Source: Bacillota bacterium (GTDB lineage: Bacteria; Bacillota; Clostridia; Christensenellales; UMGS416). From it: a stretch of DNA of 44,569 bases. A model generated the notes under the pieces. It worked only from the letters and a program-made list of their open reading frames with translations. It was not told where the DNA came from and made no database searches. Where the stretch lies: contig JAEZSC010000055.1 in assembly GCA_023422005.1 (NCBI GenBank), forward strand, positions 1 to 44,569, in the 5' to 3' direction. Positions 1 to 6,669 of the stretch are shown one piece after another. Numbering within the stretch: position 1 is the stretch's first letter; the number at the start of each line of letters is the position of its first letter. A program made the position numbers and the translations under genes.

Positions 1-243
1 ACAGGGCACATCAAGCGTTCGCCTTTCGACATGTTCAACCGCAGCGGCAACCTGCTGGGCGACGTGCTGGGCAACATGGATGGCCGCATCGACAGCAATC
101 TGGGCGGCACCGTGCGCGGCAACCTGAACGGTGAAGTGGGCGGAGACGTGACCGGAGACATTCTGGGTGACTTTACCGGCACCGTGCATGGCCGCATCCT
201 TGGCCGCGTGCATGGCAGGAACATTGGCAAGGTTCTAGGCTGA
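1..243 (+). CDS. Tetrapeptide-repeat protein, C-terminal part (5' end outside window)
   Basis: The reading frame is open from base 1, so the gene starts upstream of the window; the ATG at 31 is probably internal. The visible 80 residues end in about sixteen consecutive four-residue units of the form G-x-(V/I/L/F/M)-x, for example GDVL, GDIL, GRIL and GKVL. Such a strict period, with a small residue at one position and an aliphatic one at another, is typical of beta-solenoid or polymer-forming proteins, as in bactofilin-like folds, but no named family can be assigned from this fragment. There is no catalytic motif. A strong terminator follows 19 bases after the stop, so this is the last gene of its transcript. 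Function unknown. Confidence 0.6.
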   Translation, partial: TGHIKRSPFDMFNRSGNLLGDVLGNMDGRIDSNLGGTVRGNLNGEVGGDVTGDILGDFTGTVHGRILGRVHGRNIGKVLG

Positions 244-262
244 AAATCGCATACTTCTTGCA

Positions 263-304
263 CTCCCGTTCCATTGGGGGCGACTGATGGAACGGGAGTT
301 TTTG
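263..304 (+). terminator. Rho-independent terminator after the repeat protein
   Basis: A perfect 12-bp stem (263-274 with 287-298) and a 12-base loop are followed directly by TTTTTT. It closes the transcript of the tetrapeptide-repeat gene and separates it from rmuC. Confidence 0.85.
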
Positions 305-365
305 TATCCAAATCATATTTTTTAAGATACGGCCTACCATATATTGCGTGAATGGTGTAAAATAA

Positions 366-389
366 GGCATGCTGAAGAACAAGCATGCC
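366..389 (+). other. Short hairpin in the rmuC leader
   Basis: An 8-bp inverted repeat GGCATGCT/AGCATGCC with an 8-base loop is followed by CTTTCTTT. It lies about 28 bases before the rmuC ribosome site. It could be a weak terminator or an mRNA-stabilising 5' stem; nothing else in the sequence decides between these. Confidence 0.4.
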
Positions 390-427
390 CTTTCTTTACG
401 GATGAAAACCCTATATAGGAGAAACTG

Positions 428-1852
428 ATGCCGAGTTCGCCTCTTTTGCTTATTATATTGATCGCCGTTGGCGCGCTGGCGCTGATAGCCGCCGTAACCG
501 CCTGCATTCTCGCGGGTTTGGCCGCGCGCCGCGCCCGCAACACCGCCACCGAGGAGATCTTGCTGCGGGAGTTCAAGGCCGTGCGCGACGAAAACGCCCG
601 CCTGGAGCGCAACCTGCGCGAGGAGGCCGAGCGCATCCGAACCGCCAGCGAGCGCCATAATAAGGACAACCGCGACGAACTGGCCCAACGCACCGACACC
701 TTCCGCGTGGCGCTGATGGCCACGTTCAACGATTTCACCGACAGCCAGAAGCACCAACTAGAGGGCGTGCAGAAGCGCGTGGAGGACATGGGCGTGCGCA
801 ACGACCAGGCACTGGAGCGCGTGCGCGGCACCGTGGAGGAGAAGCTGGACACCATGCGCACCGGCGTGGAGAGCAAACTGGAGCACGTGCGCCTGACCAC
901 CGAGGAAAAGGTGACCCAGATGCAGGTCAGCAACGAGCGCAAGCTCGAGGAGATGCGCCTGGTTGTGGACGAAAAACTGCAAAAGACGCTGGAAGAGCGC
1001 CTGGGCAGCTCCTTCCGCCTGGTCAGCGAGCAGCTGGAGCAAGTATATAAGAACCTGGGCGAGATGCGCTCGCTGTCCAAGGATATGGGCGATATCAAGA
1101 ATATCTTCCGCAACGTGAAGACCCGCGGGACCTGGGGCGAGGTGCAGCTGGGCGCGCTGCTGGAGCAGACGCTGACCATCGACCAGTATCAGGCCAATAT
1201 CAAGGTAAAGCCCCGCAGCGACGAGTTCGTGGAATACGCCGTGAAGCTGCCCGGCCCCGGCGACAGCAGCCACCCAGTGTGGATGCCCATAGACAGTAAG
1301 TTCCCCATGGAGGACTACCAGCGCCTGGAGGAAGCCGTGGAGGCCAGCAACCCCGAGGCCCTGGCCGCCGCCAGCCGCGCGCTGGAGAGCCGCATCCTTC
1401 AGCAGGCCCGCGACATCCGCGACAAGTATATCTCCCCGCCGGACACCACGGATTTCGCGATTCTTTTCCTGCCGGTGGAGAGCCTGTTCGCCGAAGTGCT
1501 GCGCCGCCCCGGCCTGTGCGAGCGGCTGCAGCGGGAGTTCCGCGTGACCGTGGCCGGCCCTACGACGCTGGCGGCGCTGCTCAACAGCCTGCGCATGGGC
1601 TTCCGCACGCTGGCCATACAGAAGCGCAGCGGCGAGGTTTGGGAGCTGCTGGGCGCAGTCAAGCGTCAGTTCAGCCGCTTCGCCGATTCGCTGGAGGCCG
1701 TGCAAAAGCACTTGGACCGCGCCAGCAACACCGTGCGCGACGCCAGCAATTACACCAACCAGATACAGAAGCGTCTGGACAGAGTGGAGGAGCTGCCCCC
1801 GGTGGAGGCCGAGAAGCTGCTTCCCGTAAAAGGCCTCGGCCGCGACGACTGA
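428..1852 (+). CDS. rmuC: DNA recombination protein RmuC
   Basis: RmuC-family protein of 474 residues. RmuC limits inversions between short inverted repeats and is thought to act as a membrane-tethered nuclease-like protein; its biochemistry is poorly defined. Visible architecture: an N-terminal membrane helix (about residues 5-30), a long charged coiled coil (about 40-200, rich in heptad-like EEKL/ERKL runs), then the RmuC core starting near SLSKDMGDIKNIFRNVKTRG and including GTWGEVQLGALLE and PIDSKFPMEDY. AGGAG at 417-421 sits 6 bases before the ATG. Length is normal for the family. It appears to be transcribed alone or with the downstream rubredoxin pair, 44 bases away. Confidence 0.93.
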   Translation: MPSSPLLLIILIAVGALALIAAVTACILAGLAARRARNTATEEILLREFKAVRDENARLERNLREEAERIRTASERHNKDNRDELAQRTDTFRVALMATFNDFTDSQKHQLEGVQKRVEDMGVRNDQALERVRGTVEEKLDTMRTGVESKLEHVRLTTEEKVTQMQVSNERKLEEMRLVVDEKLQKTLEERLGSSFRLVSEQLEQVYKNLGEMRSLSKDMGDIKNIFRNVKTRGTWGEVQLGALLEQTLTIDQYQANIKVKPRSDEFVEYAVKLPGPGDSSHPVWMPIDSKFPMEDYQRLEEAVEASNPEALAAASRALESRILQQARDIRDKYISPPDTTDFAILFLPVESLFAEVLRRPGLCERLQREFRVTVAGPTTLAALLNSLRMGFRTLAIQKRSGEVWELLGAVKRQFSRFADSLEAVQKHLDRASNTVRDASNYTNQIQKRLDRVEELPPVEAEKLLPVKGLGRDD

Positions 1853-1896
1853 CCCCAACCCGATTTGCGGGAAACTATACAATAGGAGGAACACCG

Positions 1897-2055
1897 ATGA
1901 ACACATGGACTTGCACAATCTGCGGCTATACCTATGATCCCGCCAACGGCGACCCTGACAACGGCATCGCGCCGGGCACTGCCTTCGAGGCTCTCCCTGA
2001 GGATTGGGTCTGCCCGCTGTGCGGCGCCGGCAAGGATTCCTTCTCGGAGGACTGA
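1897..2055 (+). CDS. Rubredoxin
   Basis: A 52-residue rubredoxin, a small cytoplasmic one-electron carrier with a mononuclear Fe(Cys)4 site. The two ligand pairs are visible as CTICGY (Cys6, Cys9) and CPLCG (Cys39, Cys42), with the typical PEDWVCP stretch. The start is fixed by AGGAGG ending 6 bases before the ATG. The next gene, a flavodiiron protein, starts 1 base after this stop codon (TGATATG), so the two are translationally coupled. In anaerobes rubredoxin is the direct electron donor to flavodiiron oxygen or NO reductases, and the arrangement here fits exactly that role. Confidence 0.96.
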   Translation: MNTWTCTICGYTYDPANGDPDNGIAPGTAFEALPEDWVCPLCGAGKDSFSED

Positions 2056-2056
2056 T

Positions 2057-3181
2057 ATGCCCGCCGTACAGGTTGCTCCAAACGTCTATTGGGTAGGTGC
2101 CATAGACCCCGGCGTGCGCGATTTTCACGGCTACAAGACGCCCATCGGCACGACCTACAACGCCTATCTCATTATGGACGAAAAGATCACGCTGCTGGAC
2201 AGCGTCCGCCATGGCTTTTCGGATCAGCTCTTCGCCAACATTGCCGAGATCGTCGATCCCGCTAAGATCGACGTGATCGTATGCAACCATGGAGAGCCGG
2301 ACCACGCCGGTTCGCTGGCGGAAGTGGTGGCGCGATGCCCAAAGGCGCCGGTGTACTGCTCGCCCAATGCCAAAAAGACGCTGACTTCATACTTTGGCGC
2401 CGACAGTTGGGATCTGCATGTGGTCAAGACCGGCGACACGCTGTCGCTGGGCAAGTACACGCTGCACTTCCTGCTGACGCCCTTGGTGCACTGGCCGGAC
2501 AGCATGATGAGCTACCTGCCGGAACTGAAGCTGCTGTTCTCCAACGACGGCTTCGGGCAGCACATCGCCACCGAGGAGCGCTTTGCCGACGCGGTCGGGT
2601 ACGACTGCATCTTTGACCGCTCCCGCGACTACTATGCCAACATCATCATGCCATTGGGCCAGCCGGTTAAGACCACGCTGGCCGAGGCAGCCAAGCTGGA
2701 TGTGGAAATCATCGCACCGATGCACGGCACGATCTGGCGGGATAGGGAAGGCATCGCGGGCATCGTGAGCCGCTACGACGACTGGGCCAACTACAGGACC
2801 AAGCCGGAGCTGGCGGTGATCGCCTATGATACCATGTGGCACTCCACCGAAGCCATGGCTGAGAAGCTGGCTGAGGACTTGCGTACCCAAGGCAAGCAGG
2901 TCTCCGTCTTCAGCCTGCGCAAGAGCCACATTTCTCAGGTGGTAGCCGCGGCCATGGAGGCCCGGACGATCTATATCGGCTCCGCCACGCTCAACCGCGG
3001 CATGATGCCTCAGGTGGCGGCGCTGCTGTGTTACATGAAGGGCCTGGGCTTTAAGGGCCGCGACGGCTTGGCCTTCGGCTCCTACGGCTGGAGTGGCGAG
3101 GCGCCCGCCCTGGTGGACGCGGCTTTGAAGGACATGGGTTTCCAGACCGGTGATCCTGTAAGGGCGCAGTATAGGCCATAG
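2057..3181 (+). CDS. Flavodiiron protein (rubredoxin:oxygen/NO oxidoreductase)
   Basis: Class A flavodiiron protein of 374 residues that reduces O2 to water or NO to N2O with electrons from rubredoxin, protecting the anaerobe. The N-terminal beta-lactamase-fold domain carries the di-iron ligand motif HGEPDH (His78, Glu80, Asp82, His83) plus later ligands in LVHW, SNDGFG and APMHGT. The C-terminal flavodoxin domain (from about residue 255) begins VIAYDTMWHSTEAMA, the FMN phosphate loop. The ATG at 2057 is chosen because GGAGG (2046-2050) sits in the tail of the rubredoxin gene; the longer open frame upstream overlaps rubredoxin and is a shadow. A strong terminator follows. Confidence 0.95.
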   Translation: MPAVQVAPNVYWVGAIDPGVRDFHGYKTPIGTTYNAYLIMDEKITLLDSVRHGFSDQLFANIAEIVDPAKIDVIVCNHGEPDHAGSLAEVVARCPKAPVYCSPNAKKTLTSYFGADSWDLHVVKTGDTLSLGKYTLHFLLTPLVHWPDSMMSYLPELKLLFSNDGFGQHIATEERFADAVGYDCIFDRSRDYYANIIMPLGQPVKTTLAEAAKLDVEIIAPMHGTIWRDREGIAGIVSRYDDWANYRTKPELAVIAYDTMWHSTEAMAEKLAEDLRTQGKQVSVFSLRKSHISQVVAAAMEARTIYIGSATLNRGMMPQVAALLCYMKGLGFKGRDGLAFGSYGWSGEAPALVDAALKDMGFQTGDPVRAQYRP

Positions 3182-3188
3182 TTTACCC

Positions 3189-3223
3189 GCGGCGGCTGTC
3201 CAGGCGACAGCCGCCGCTTCTTT
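3189..3223 (+). terminator. Terminator after the flavodiiron gene
   Basis: A perfect 12-bp GC-rich stem (3189-3200 with 3206-3217) with loop CAGGC is followed by a short T-rich tract (TTCTTT). It ends the rubredoxin/flavodiiron transcript. Confidence 0.8.
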
Positions 3224-3244
3224 GCGTGCGGGAGGAGTTCATTC

Positions 3245-3547
3245 ATGAGTTACATTACGAGCACCGGGAGGAGCCACCACAGGACCGTCGTTCTGATCGC
3301 CGATGAACCGACGGCCAACATCCATTACGCACTGCTGTCCGGCCATCGCTGTGAGCTGACACAGCGGCAGGTGCCCTTTGAGGCCTGCCTGCCCCAGCGG
3401 GGATCTGCCTGCGAATCGCCGCGAGCCGAGTTCTTCCAGCCGCTGCAGGTGGGTTGCGCGCACGCTGCTTGCGGGCGGAGGAGTTGGGGGCTGCATTTTG
3501 ACGGCGGCGGAAGGGTTACGCTGTATGGCGCGGTGTTTGCCGGATAG
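3245..3547 (+). CDS. Small hypothetical protein
   Basis: A 100-residue open frame with a good ribosome site (GGAGGAG ending 8 bases before the ATG). It is rich in Cys, His and Arg, with at least five cysteines and no membrane segment, and shows no recognised domain. It sits alone between two terminators. The C-terminal half has codon use less typical of a gene, so it may be a decayed or frameshifted gene or chance coding. An overlapping frame on the other strand has no better support. Confidence 0.4.
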   Translation: MSYITSTGRSHHRTVVLIADEPTANIHYALLSGHRCELTQRQVPFEACLPQRGSACESPRAEFFQPLQVGCAHAACGRRSWGLHFDGGGRVTLYGAVFAG

Positions 3548-3581
3548 TTTCCGTATATGAATTGACTGGGAAATGTTGAAA

Positions 3582-3616
3582 GCCGGACTGAAGTGTTTCA
3601 GCCCGGCGTTTGTTTT
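3582..3616. terminator. Bidirectional terminator between convergent genes
   Basis: A stem GCCGG-CTGAA/TTCAG-CCGGC with one internal mismatch lies between the rightward small protein and the leftward lplA. On the + strand it is followed by GTTTGTTTT; on the - strand a weaker T-containing tract follows. Confidence 0.6.
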
Positions 3617-3636
3617 CCGTTTGGTTCCATCGGGTG

Positions 3637-4617
3637 TTATAAGGCAGTACTTTCAGCCACCCACTCGGCCAGGTCGTCGCCCTCGGGACAATGCATGGCG
3701 TGCAGCGACGCGCACAACCCATCGCGGGTGTAGGGTGCGCCTACCAGCGCCTTTACCACGCAGTCGATGAATTCGGTGTCCATGGCATCGGAGAAAACCT
3801 TGGCCTCGGCTACGCGCCCTTCGCGGTTGGTCAGCAGCAACTCCACACCGCCCCAAGGGAACCGCGTCTCCAGCGTGATGTCGAAGCGCGGCGTCTGGCC
3901 ATAGCGCCAGTCCCAGCTCTGCTGGCGGAAGTGGGCCTGCTCAAAGAAGACCGGATCTATGAGCGCTTCGGCAGTGGCTTCCTGCAGGTCCTCATACTCA
4001 TCTTCAAAGGCGTCGCGCAGGGCCTGCCGCAGTGCGGTTATCGTGACATGGGGGTTGAATTCGGTCAGGTTGGCCACGCGGCTCTGCACGGACTTGATGC
4101 CCTTAGATTCCATCTTGGCGGCGGACACCTGCAGATAACGCCCCAGCATGGACATGTCTGCGCTGACCAGCAGCGTGCCGTGGTGAAGGGAAGCGTGGTT
4201 TTTGTGGGCAAATGCGTTGCCGGAAAACTTGCGGCCATCCACCAGAATGTCGTTACGGCCGGAGAATGCCGCTTGTATCCCCAGCGTTTCTACTGCCCGC
4301 AGTATGACAGAAAGCTGGCGCGTTAGGTCATAGACCTGTGAGCCGGCGATGAAACTGAAGTTCAGGTTGCCCAGGTCGTGGAATACGGCGCCGCCGCCGG
4401 TGATACGCCGGGCCAGTTTGCCGCCTTCCTGCTCCAGCAGCTCGGCGCGGCACTCCCGCCACGGGTTCTGGTGGCGGCCGATGACCACGGTATTGGCGTT
4501 TTGCCACAGAAAAAGCATGGCATCGTCGGGTCCGCAGCGCTCCAGCAGGCTTTCTTCGGCAGCAAGATTGCGCCACGGGTCGAAACTCTCGGTGTCATCA
4601 ATGAAATAATTGCTCAT
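3637..4617 (-). CDS. lplA: Lipoate-protein ligase A
   Basis: A 326-residue lipoate-protein ligase. It activates free lipoate with ATP to lipoyl-AMP and transfers it to a lysine on lipoyl domains such as GcvH or 2-oxoacid dehydrogenase E2 subunits. Visible motifs are the GRHQNPW loop, RRITGGGAVFHDLGN (lipoate/AMP loop) and DGRKFSGNA, which holds the family's conserved lysine. The length includes the C-terminal accessory domain of the LplA type. The ATG at 4617 is preceded by GGAG 5 bases upstream, and the longer open frame upstream overlaps the universal stress gene. It is the last gene of a three-gene operon; no lipoylated substrate gene lies in the window. Confidence 0.94.
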   Translation of the reverse strand: MSNYFIDDTESFDPWRNLAAEESLLERCGPDDAMLFLWQNANTVVIGRHQNPWRECRAELLEQEGGKLARRITGGGAVFHDLGNLNFSFIAGSQVYDLTRQLSVILRAVETLGIQAAFSGRNDILVDGRKFSGNAFAHKNHASLHHGTLLVSADMSMLGRYLQVSAAKMESKGIKSVQSRVANLTEFNPHVTITALRQALRDAFEDEYEDLQEATAEALIDPVFFEQAHFRQQSWDWRYGQTPRFDITLETRFPWGGVELLLTNREGRVAEAKVFSDAMDTEFIDCVVKALVGAPYTRDGLCASLHAMHCPEGDDLAEWVAESTAL

Positions 4618-4619
4618 GC

Positions 4620-5012
4620 TCACTCCAATGAGGATACAACGTGAATATTGGTATTGGGCAGCAACGCGCGCAGCTGCCATATGATGCTATCGTCTTCCTT
4701 GATGTTATGCCGGGATTCGCCCAGCACCATTGCCGCCGCGCCGCTCTCCCGGGCTATGCGCACCAGCGTATCCACGATGCTGTCGCTGCGCAGTACGTTC
4801 AGGTCGGCGCCCTGGTTCTTGGCGCAGGTGAAGAGGAAATCCAAAGCCTCGCCCTCGCTAGGGTTGCCCAGCAGGCTTGCGCCGGTGGCCGCCACATGCA
4901 CGATGTTAAGGCTCAAACCTTGCTGCCGGGCCAACTCAGCGCCTTTGAGGATCAGGCGTTCGCAGGAGATTTGCCGCGTCACGCATACGAGGACGCAGCG
5001 CGACAACGCCAT
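4620..5012 (-). CDS. Universal stress protein (UspA-like)
   Basis: A 130-residue single-domain UspA-type protein. It starts with the Usp beta-strand (VLVCVTRQ), has the family's alternating strand/helix layout, and ends with the NTNIHVVSS strand. The G-2x-G-9x-G(S/T) ATP-binding loop is only partly visible (MVLGESRHN), so nucleotide binding is uncertain. The N-terminus resembles the Usp domain of KdpD sensor kinases. Its start codon directly follows the stop of the upstream membrane protein (TAAATG), and its stop lies two bases before the lplA start, so the three are translationally coupled. Specific role unknown. Confidence 0.8.
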   Translation of the reverse strand: MALSRCVLVCVTRQISCERLILKGAELARQQGLSLNIVHVAATGASLLGNPSEGEALDFLFTCAKNQGADLNVLRSDSIVDTLVRIARESGAAAMVLGESRHNIKEDDSIIWQLRALLPNTNIHVVSSLE

Positions 5013-5486
5013 TTACTTGTCCTCCAGCGGTTTAATATCCTTGAGATAATAGCCGTAGAGCTTCACGCGCACGGCTTGGCCAATCTGCACGGGCAAAGGA
5101 AGGCGGGAGCTGTCCACATAGATCAGCCGGCCGCCCTGCTTGTCGGTCTCGTCGCCCACGAACAGGCGCAGGCCGCGGAATTCCACACCTTCCTTGTAGG
5201 AGTTGTGGTCGTCCATGCTGGCCAGCACGCCCTGGGTTTCGCTCTCGCGGCCCACGCTCATCTCACGCAGGAAGCGCCAGTAGGCGTGAAGCCTGCCGCC
5301 AAAGATGCCCCAGAGGAAGATGGTCACCACTGTGAACACCCCGGTCAGAATGTACAGCGGCATGGCCAGCCGCAGGATCAGAAAGGTCACCACGCCCGCC
5401 AGGACCAGCATACACAGAGTTGCATAGACCGCGACGAAGCGTGTGAACGCGGTTTTGGCCTGTTGGAAATCCGATTGCAGGTACAT
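5013..5486 (-). CDS. Two-helix membrane protein, unknown function
   Basis: A 157-residue protein with two adjacent membrane helices near residues 20-65 (VYATLCMLVLAGVVTFLIL and PLYILTGVFTVVTIFLWGIF), followed by a soluble domain of about 80 residues ending in YLKDIKPLEDK. No known family recognised. The ATG at 5486 is chosen because GGAG is 8 bases upstream; the in-frame GTG at 5495 overlaps that site. It is the first gene of the operon with the universal stress protein and lplA, driven by the promoter at 5510-5538. Confidence 0.75.
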   Translation of the reverse strand: MYLQSDFQQAKTAFTRFVAVYATLCMLVLAGVVTFLILRLAMPLYILTGVFTVVTIFLWGIFGGRLHAYWRFLREMSVGRESETQGVLASMDDHNSYKEGVEFRGLRLFVGDETDKQGGRLIYVDSSRLPLPVQIGQAVRVKLYGYYLKDIKPLEDK

Positions 5487-5509
5487 TTCGTTCACTCCAG
5501 ACAGCTAAT

Positions 5510-5538
5510 ATTATAACGTAAGCGGCGGTTGGGAGCAA
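5510..5538 (-). promoter_or_regulatory. Sigma-70 type promoter of the lplA operon
   Basis: Read on the minus strand: TTGCTC (5538-5533), 17 bases, TATAAT (5515-5510), about 24 bases before the start of the first gene. The -35 box overlaps the edge of the 55-bp repeat array, so the repeat may have supplied or altered the promoter. Confidence 0.6.
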
Positions 5539-5643
5539 TGCTCGCAGGAAATGCGCTTGCGCATTTCCGGTCGCTACCGAAGGTAACGAGCATCACTCGC
5601 AGGAAATGCGCTTGCGCATTTCCGGTCGTTACCGTTGGTAGCG
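5534..5643. repeat. Two tandem copies of a 55-bp palindromic repeat
   Basis: Two adjacent near-identical 55-bp units (5534-5588 and 5589-5643), each containing the perfect palindrome GGAAATGCGC-TT-GCGCATTTCC, followed by the start of a third unit (AGCATGA). Within and between units, CGCTACC/GGTAGCG and CGTTACC/GGTAACG also pair, so the array can fold into nested hairpins. It lies between the operon promoter and the 3' end of the ferredoxin-type gene at 5655. There is no coding capacity and no similarity to a CRISPR layout. Confidence 0.85.
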
Positions 5644-5654
5644 AGCATGAATGA

Positions 5655-6482
5655 TCAGCCGGGGAATACGCGCCCGCCGGTGCGCCGGCGGTATATCTCC
5701 AGAACCGGCTGCGCGTCATAGGGTTCGGGAGCGGTCACGGCGATGGCGTGCGCGGGGCACACGGCGGCGCACTGGCCACAGGCCACGCATCTTTGCGCGT
5801 CAATGGTTGCCACCCCATTACCCACGGCGATGGCCCCGAGGAAGCATACCCGCTCGCAATGGCCGCAGCCTATGCACCGGCTGGCATCCACCAGCGCGGC
5901 CACGCCGGGCAGCGCCGTGACACCGTGGGATACCACCGGGTGGCGCTGGGGGCCCATGGCCTGTTGCACAAAGCAACAGCACGGGCAGCAGAAGCACACC
6001 GTCACCATGCCCTCAAAATCCAGGCTCCACAGCAGCTCGTCGGGCATGGCATGCATGACCAGCGGCTGCAGGCCGCAGGCCAGTGCCCGGTCCACCAGCG
6101 CCAGCGCCTGCTGCGCGTCGATGCGCCGCCCAAGGCCGGGGTGCAGCCGCTCCACGGAGTCGCCCATTACAAGGCAGCCCAAGTCCACCGGGTAGTCGGT
6201 GCAGCCGCCCACGCGCCGGCACAGGCATTCATCCATGGCGGCAAGCACCGTTGCGCGGCCTATGAGGTGGGAGAGCACGTCGCGGCTCAAGGCCTGCTGG
6301 GTGGGCTGCAGGCGCACGTTCACCGGAAGCACATGGCCGCGCACATGCTCCGGCCGCCTCATGAGCACCCGCAGGCCCAGCCGGAACACTGGCCGGATGG
6401 GCGCTATAACCCTGAGCGCCAGCCGCCACGCGTTGTAGCGCAGCTTGGCGAAGGGGTTACGCCGGGCCTGTGCTCGTTTCAT
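5655..6482 (-). CDS. Ferredoxin-type protein with two 4Fe-4S motifs
   Basis: A 275-residue protein whose C-terminal third carries two classical 4Fe-4S motifs (CIGCGHCERVC and CVACGQCAAVC followed by P). The N-terminal part has further clustered cysteines (DECLCRR, GGCTDYP, GCLVMG) and an unusual cysteine-dense segment (CFCCPCCC), so it may bind extra metal or another cofactor. The likely role is electron transfer in an oxidoreductase system; the exact partner is unknown. The ATG at 6482 is chosen for AGGAGAAAGG upstream; the frame is open for 38 more codons without a ribosome site. Transcribed alone from a TTGACA-containing promoter. Confidence 0.8.
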   Translation of the reverse strand: MKRAQARRNPFAKLRYNAWRLALRVIAPIRPVFRLGLRVLMRRPEHVRGHVLPVNVRLQPTQQALSRDVLSHLIGRATVLAAMDECLCRRVGGCTDYPVDLGCLVMGDSVERLHPGLGRRIDAQQALALVDRALACGLQPLVMHAMPDELLWSLDFEGMVTVCFCCPCCCFVQQAMGPQRHPVVSHGVTALPGVAALVDASRCIGCGHCERVCFLGAIAVGNGVATIDAQRCVACGQCAAVCPAHAIAVTAPEPYDAQPVLEIYRRRTGGRVFPG

Positions 6483-6522
6483 CGGCCTTTCTCCTGAACG
6501 CACTGATGTTGCTTGCCAATGT

Positions 6523-6553
6523 ATAGTAAAGAGCTTCCATATGCTTTTGTCAA
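6523..6553 (-). promoter_or_regulatory. Promoter of the ferredoxin-type gene
   Basis: On the minus strand: a perfect TTGACA (6553-6548), then 19 bases, then TACTAT (6528-6523). The spacing is slightly long; TATACA 3 bases further on is an alternative -10. It drives the leftward gene starting at 6482. Confidence 0.5.
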
Positions 6554-6601
6554 CGGCGCGGCGGTATGTTTTACAGCCTGTTTCAAGGATGTTCACAATC
6601 C

Positions 6602-6630
6602 TTTCATAAATGAACCCGGTGCGCTATAAT
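6602..6630 (+). promoter_or_regulatory. Promoter of the HEAT-repeat lipoprotein gene
   Basis: A perfect TATAAT (6625-6630) with a weak -35 TTTCAT (6602-6607) at 17-base spacing, 39 bases before the start codon at 6670. Confidence 0.5.
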
Positions 6631-6669
6631 GGCGATATCAAAGTAAAAATGTCGAAGGAGAGCGTTCGC

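Noticed and set aside
758..2305. A 515-codon leftward open frame over rmuC and the rubredoxin gene
   Set aside because: Antisense shadow of well-supported genes, with no start signal.
5534..5643. Possible CRISPR array
   Set aside because: The two 55-bp units are adjacent without unique spacers and no cas genes are near.
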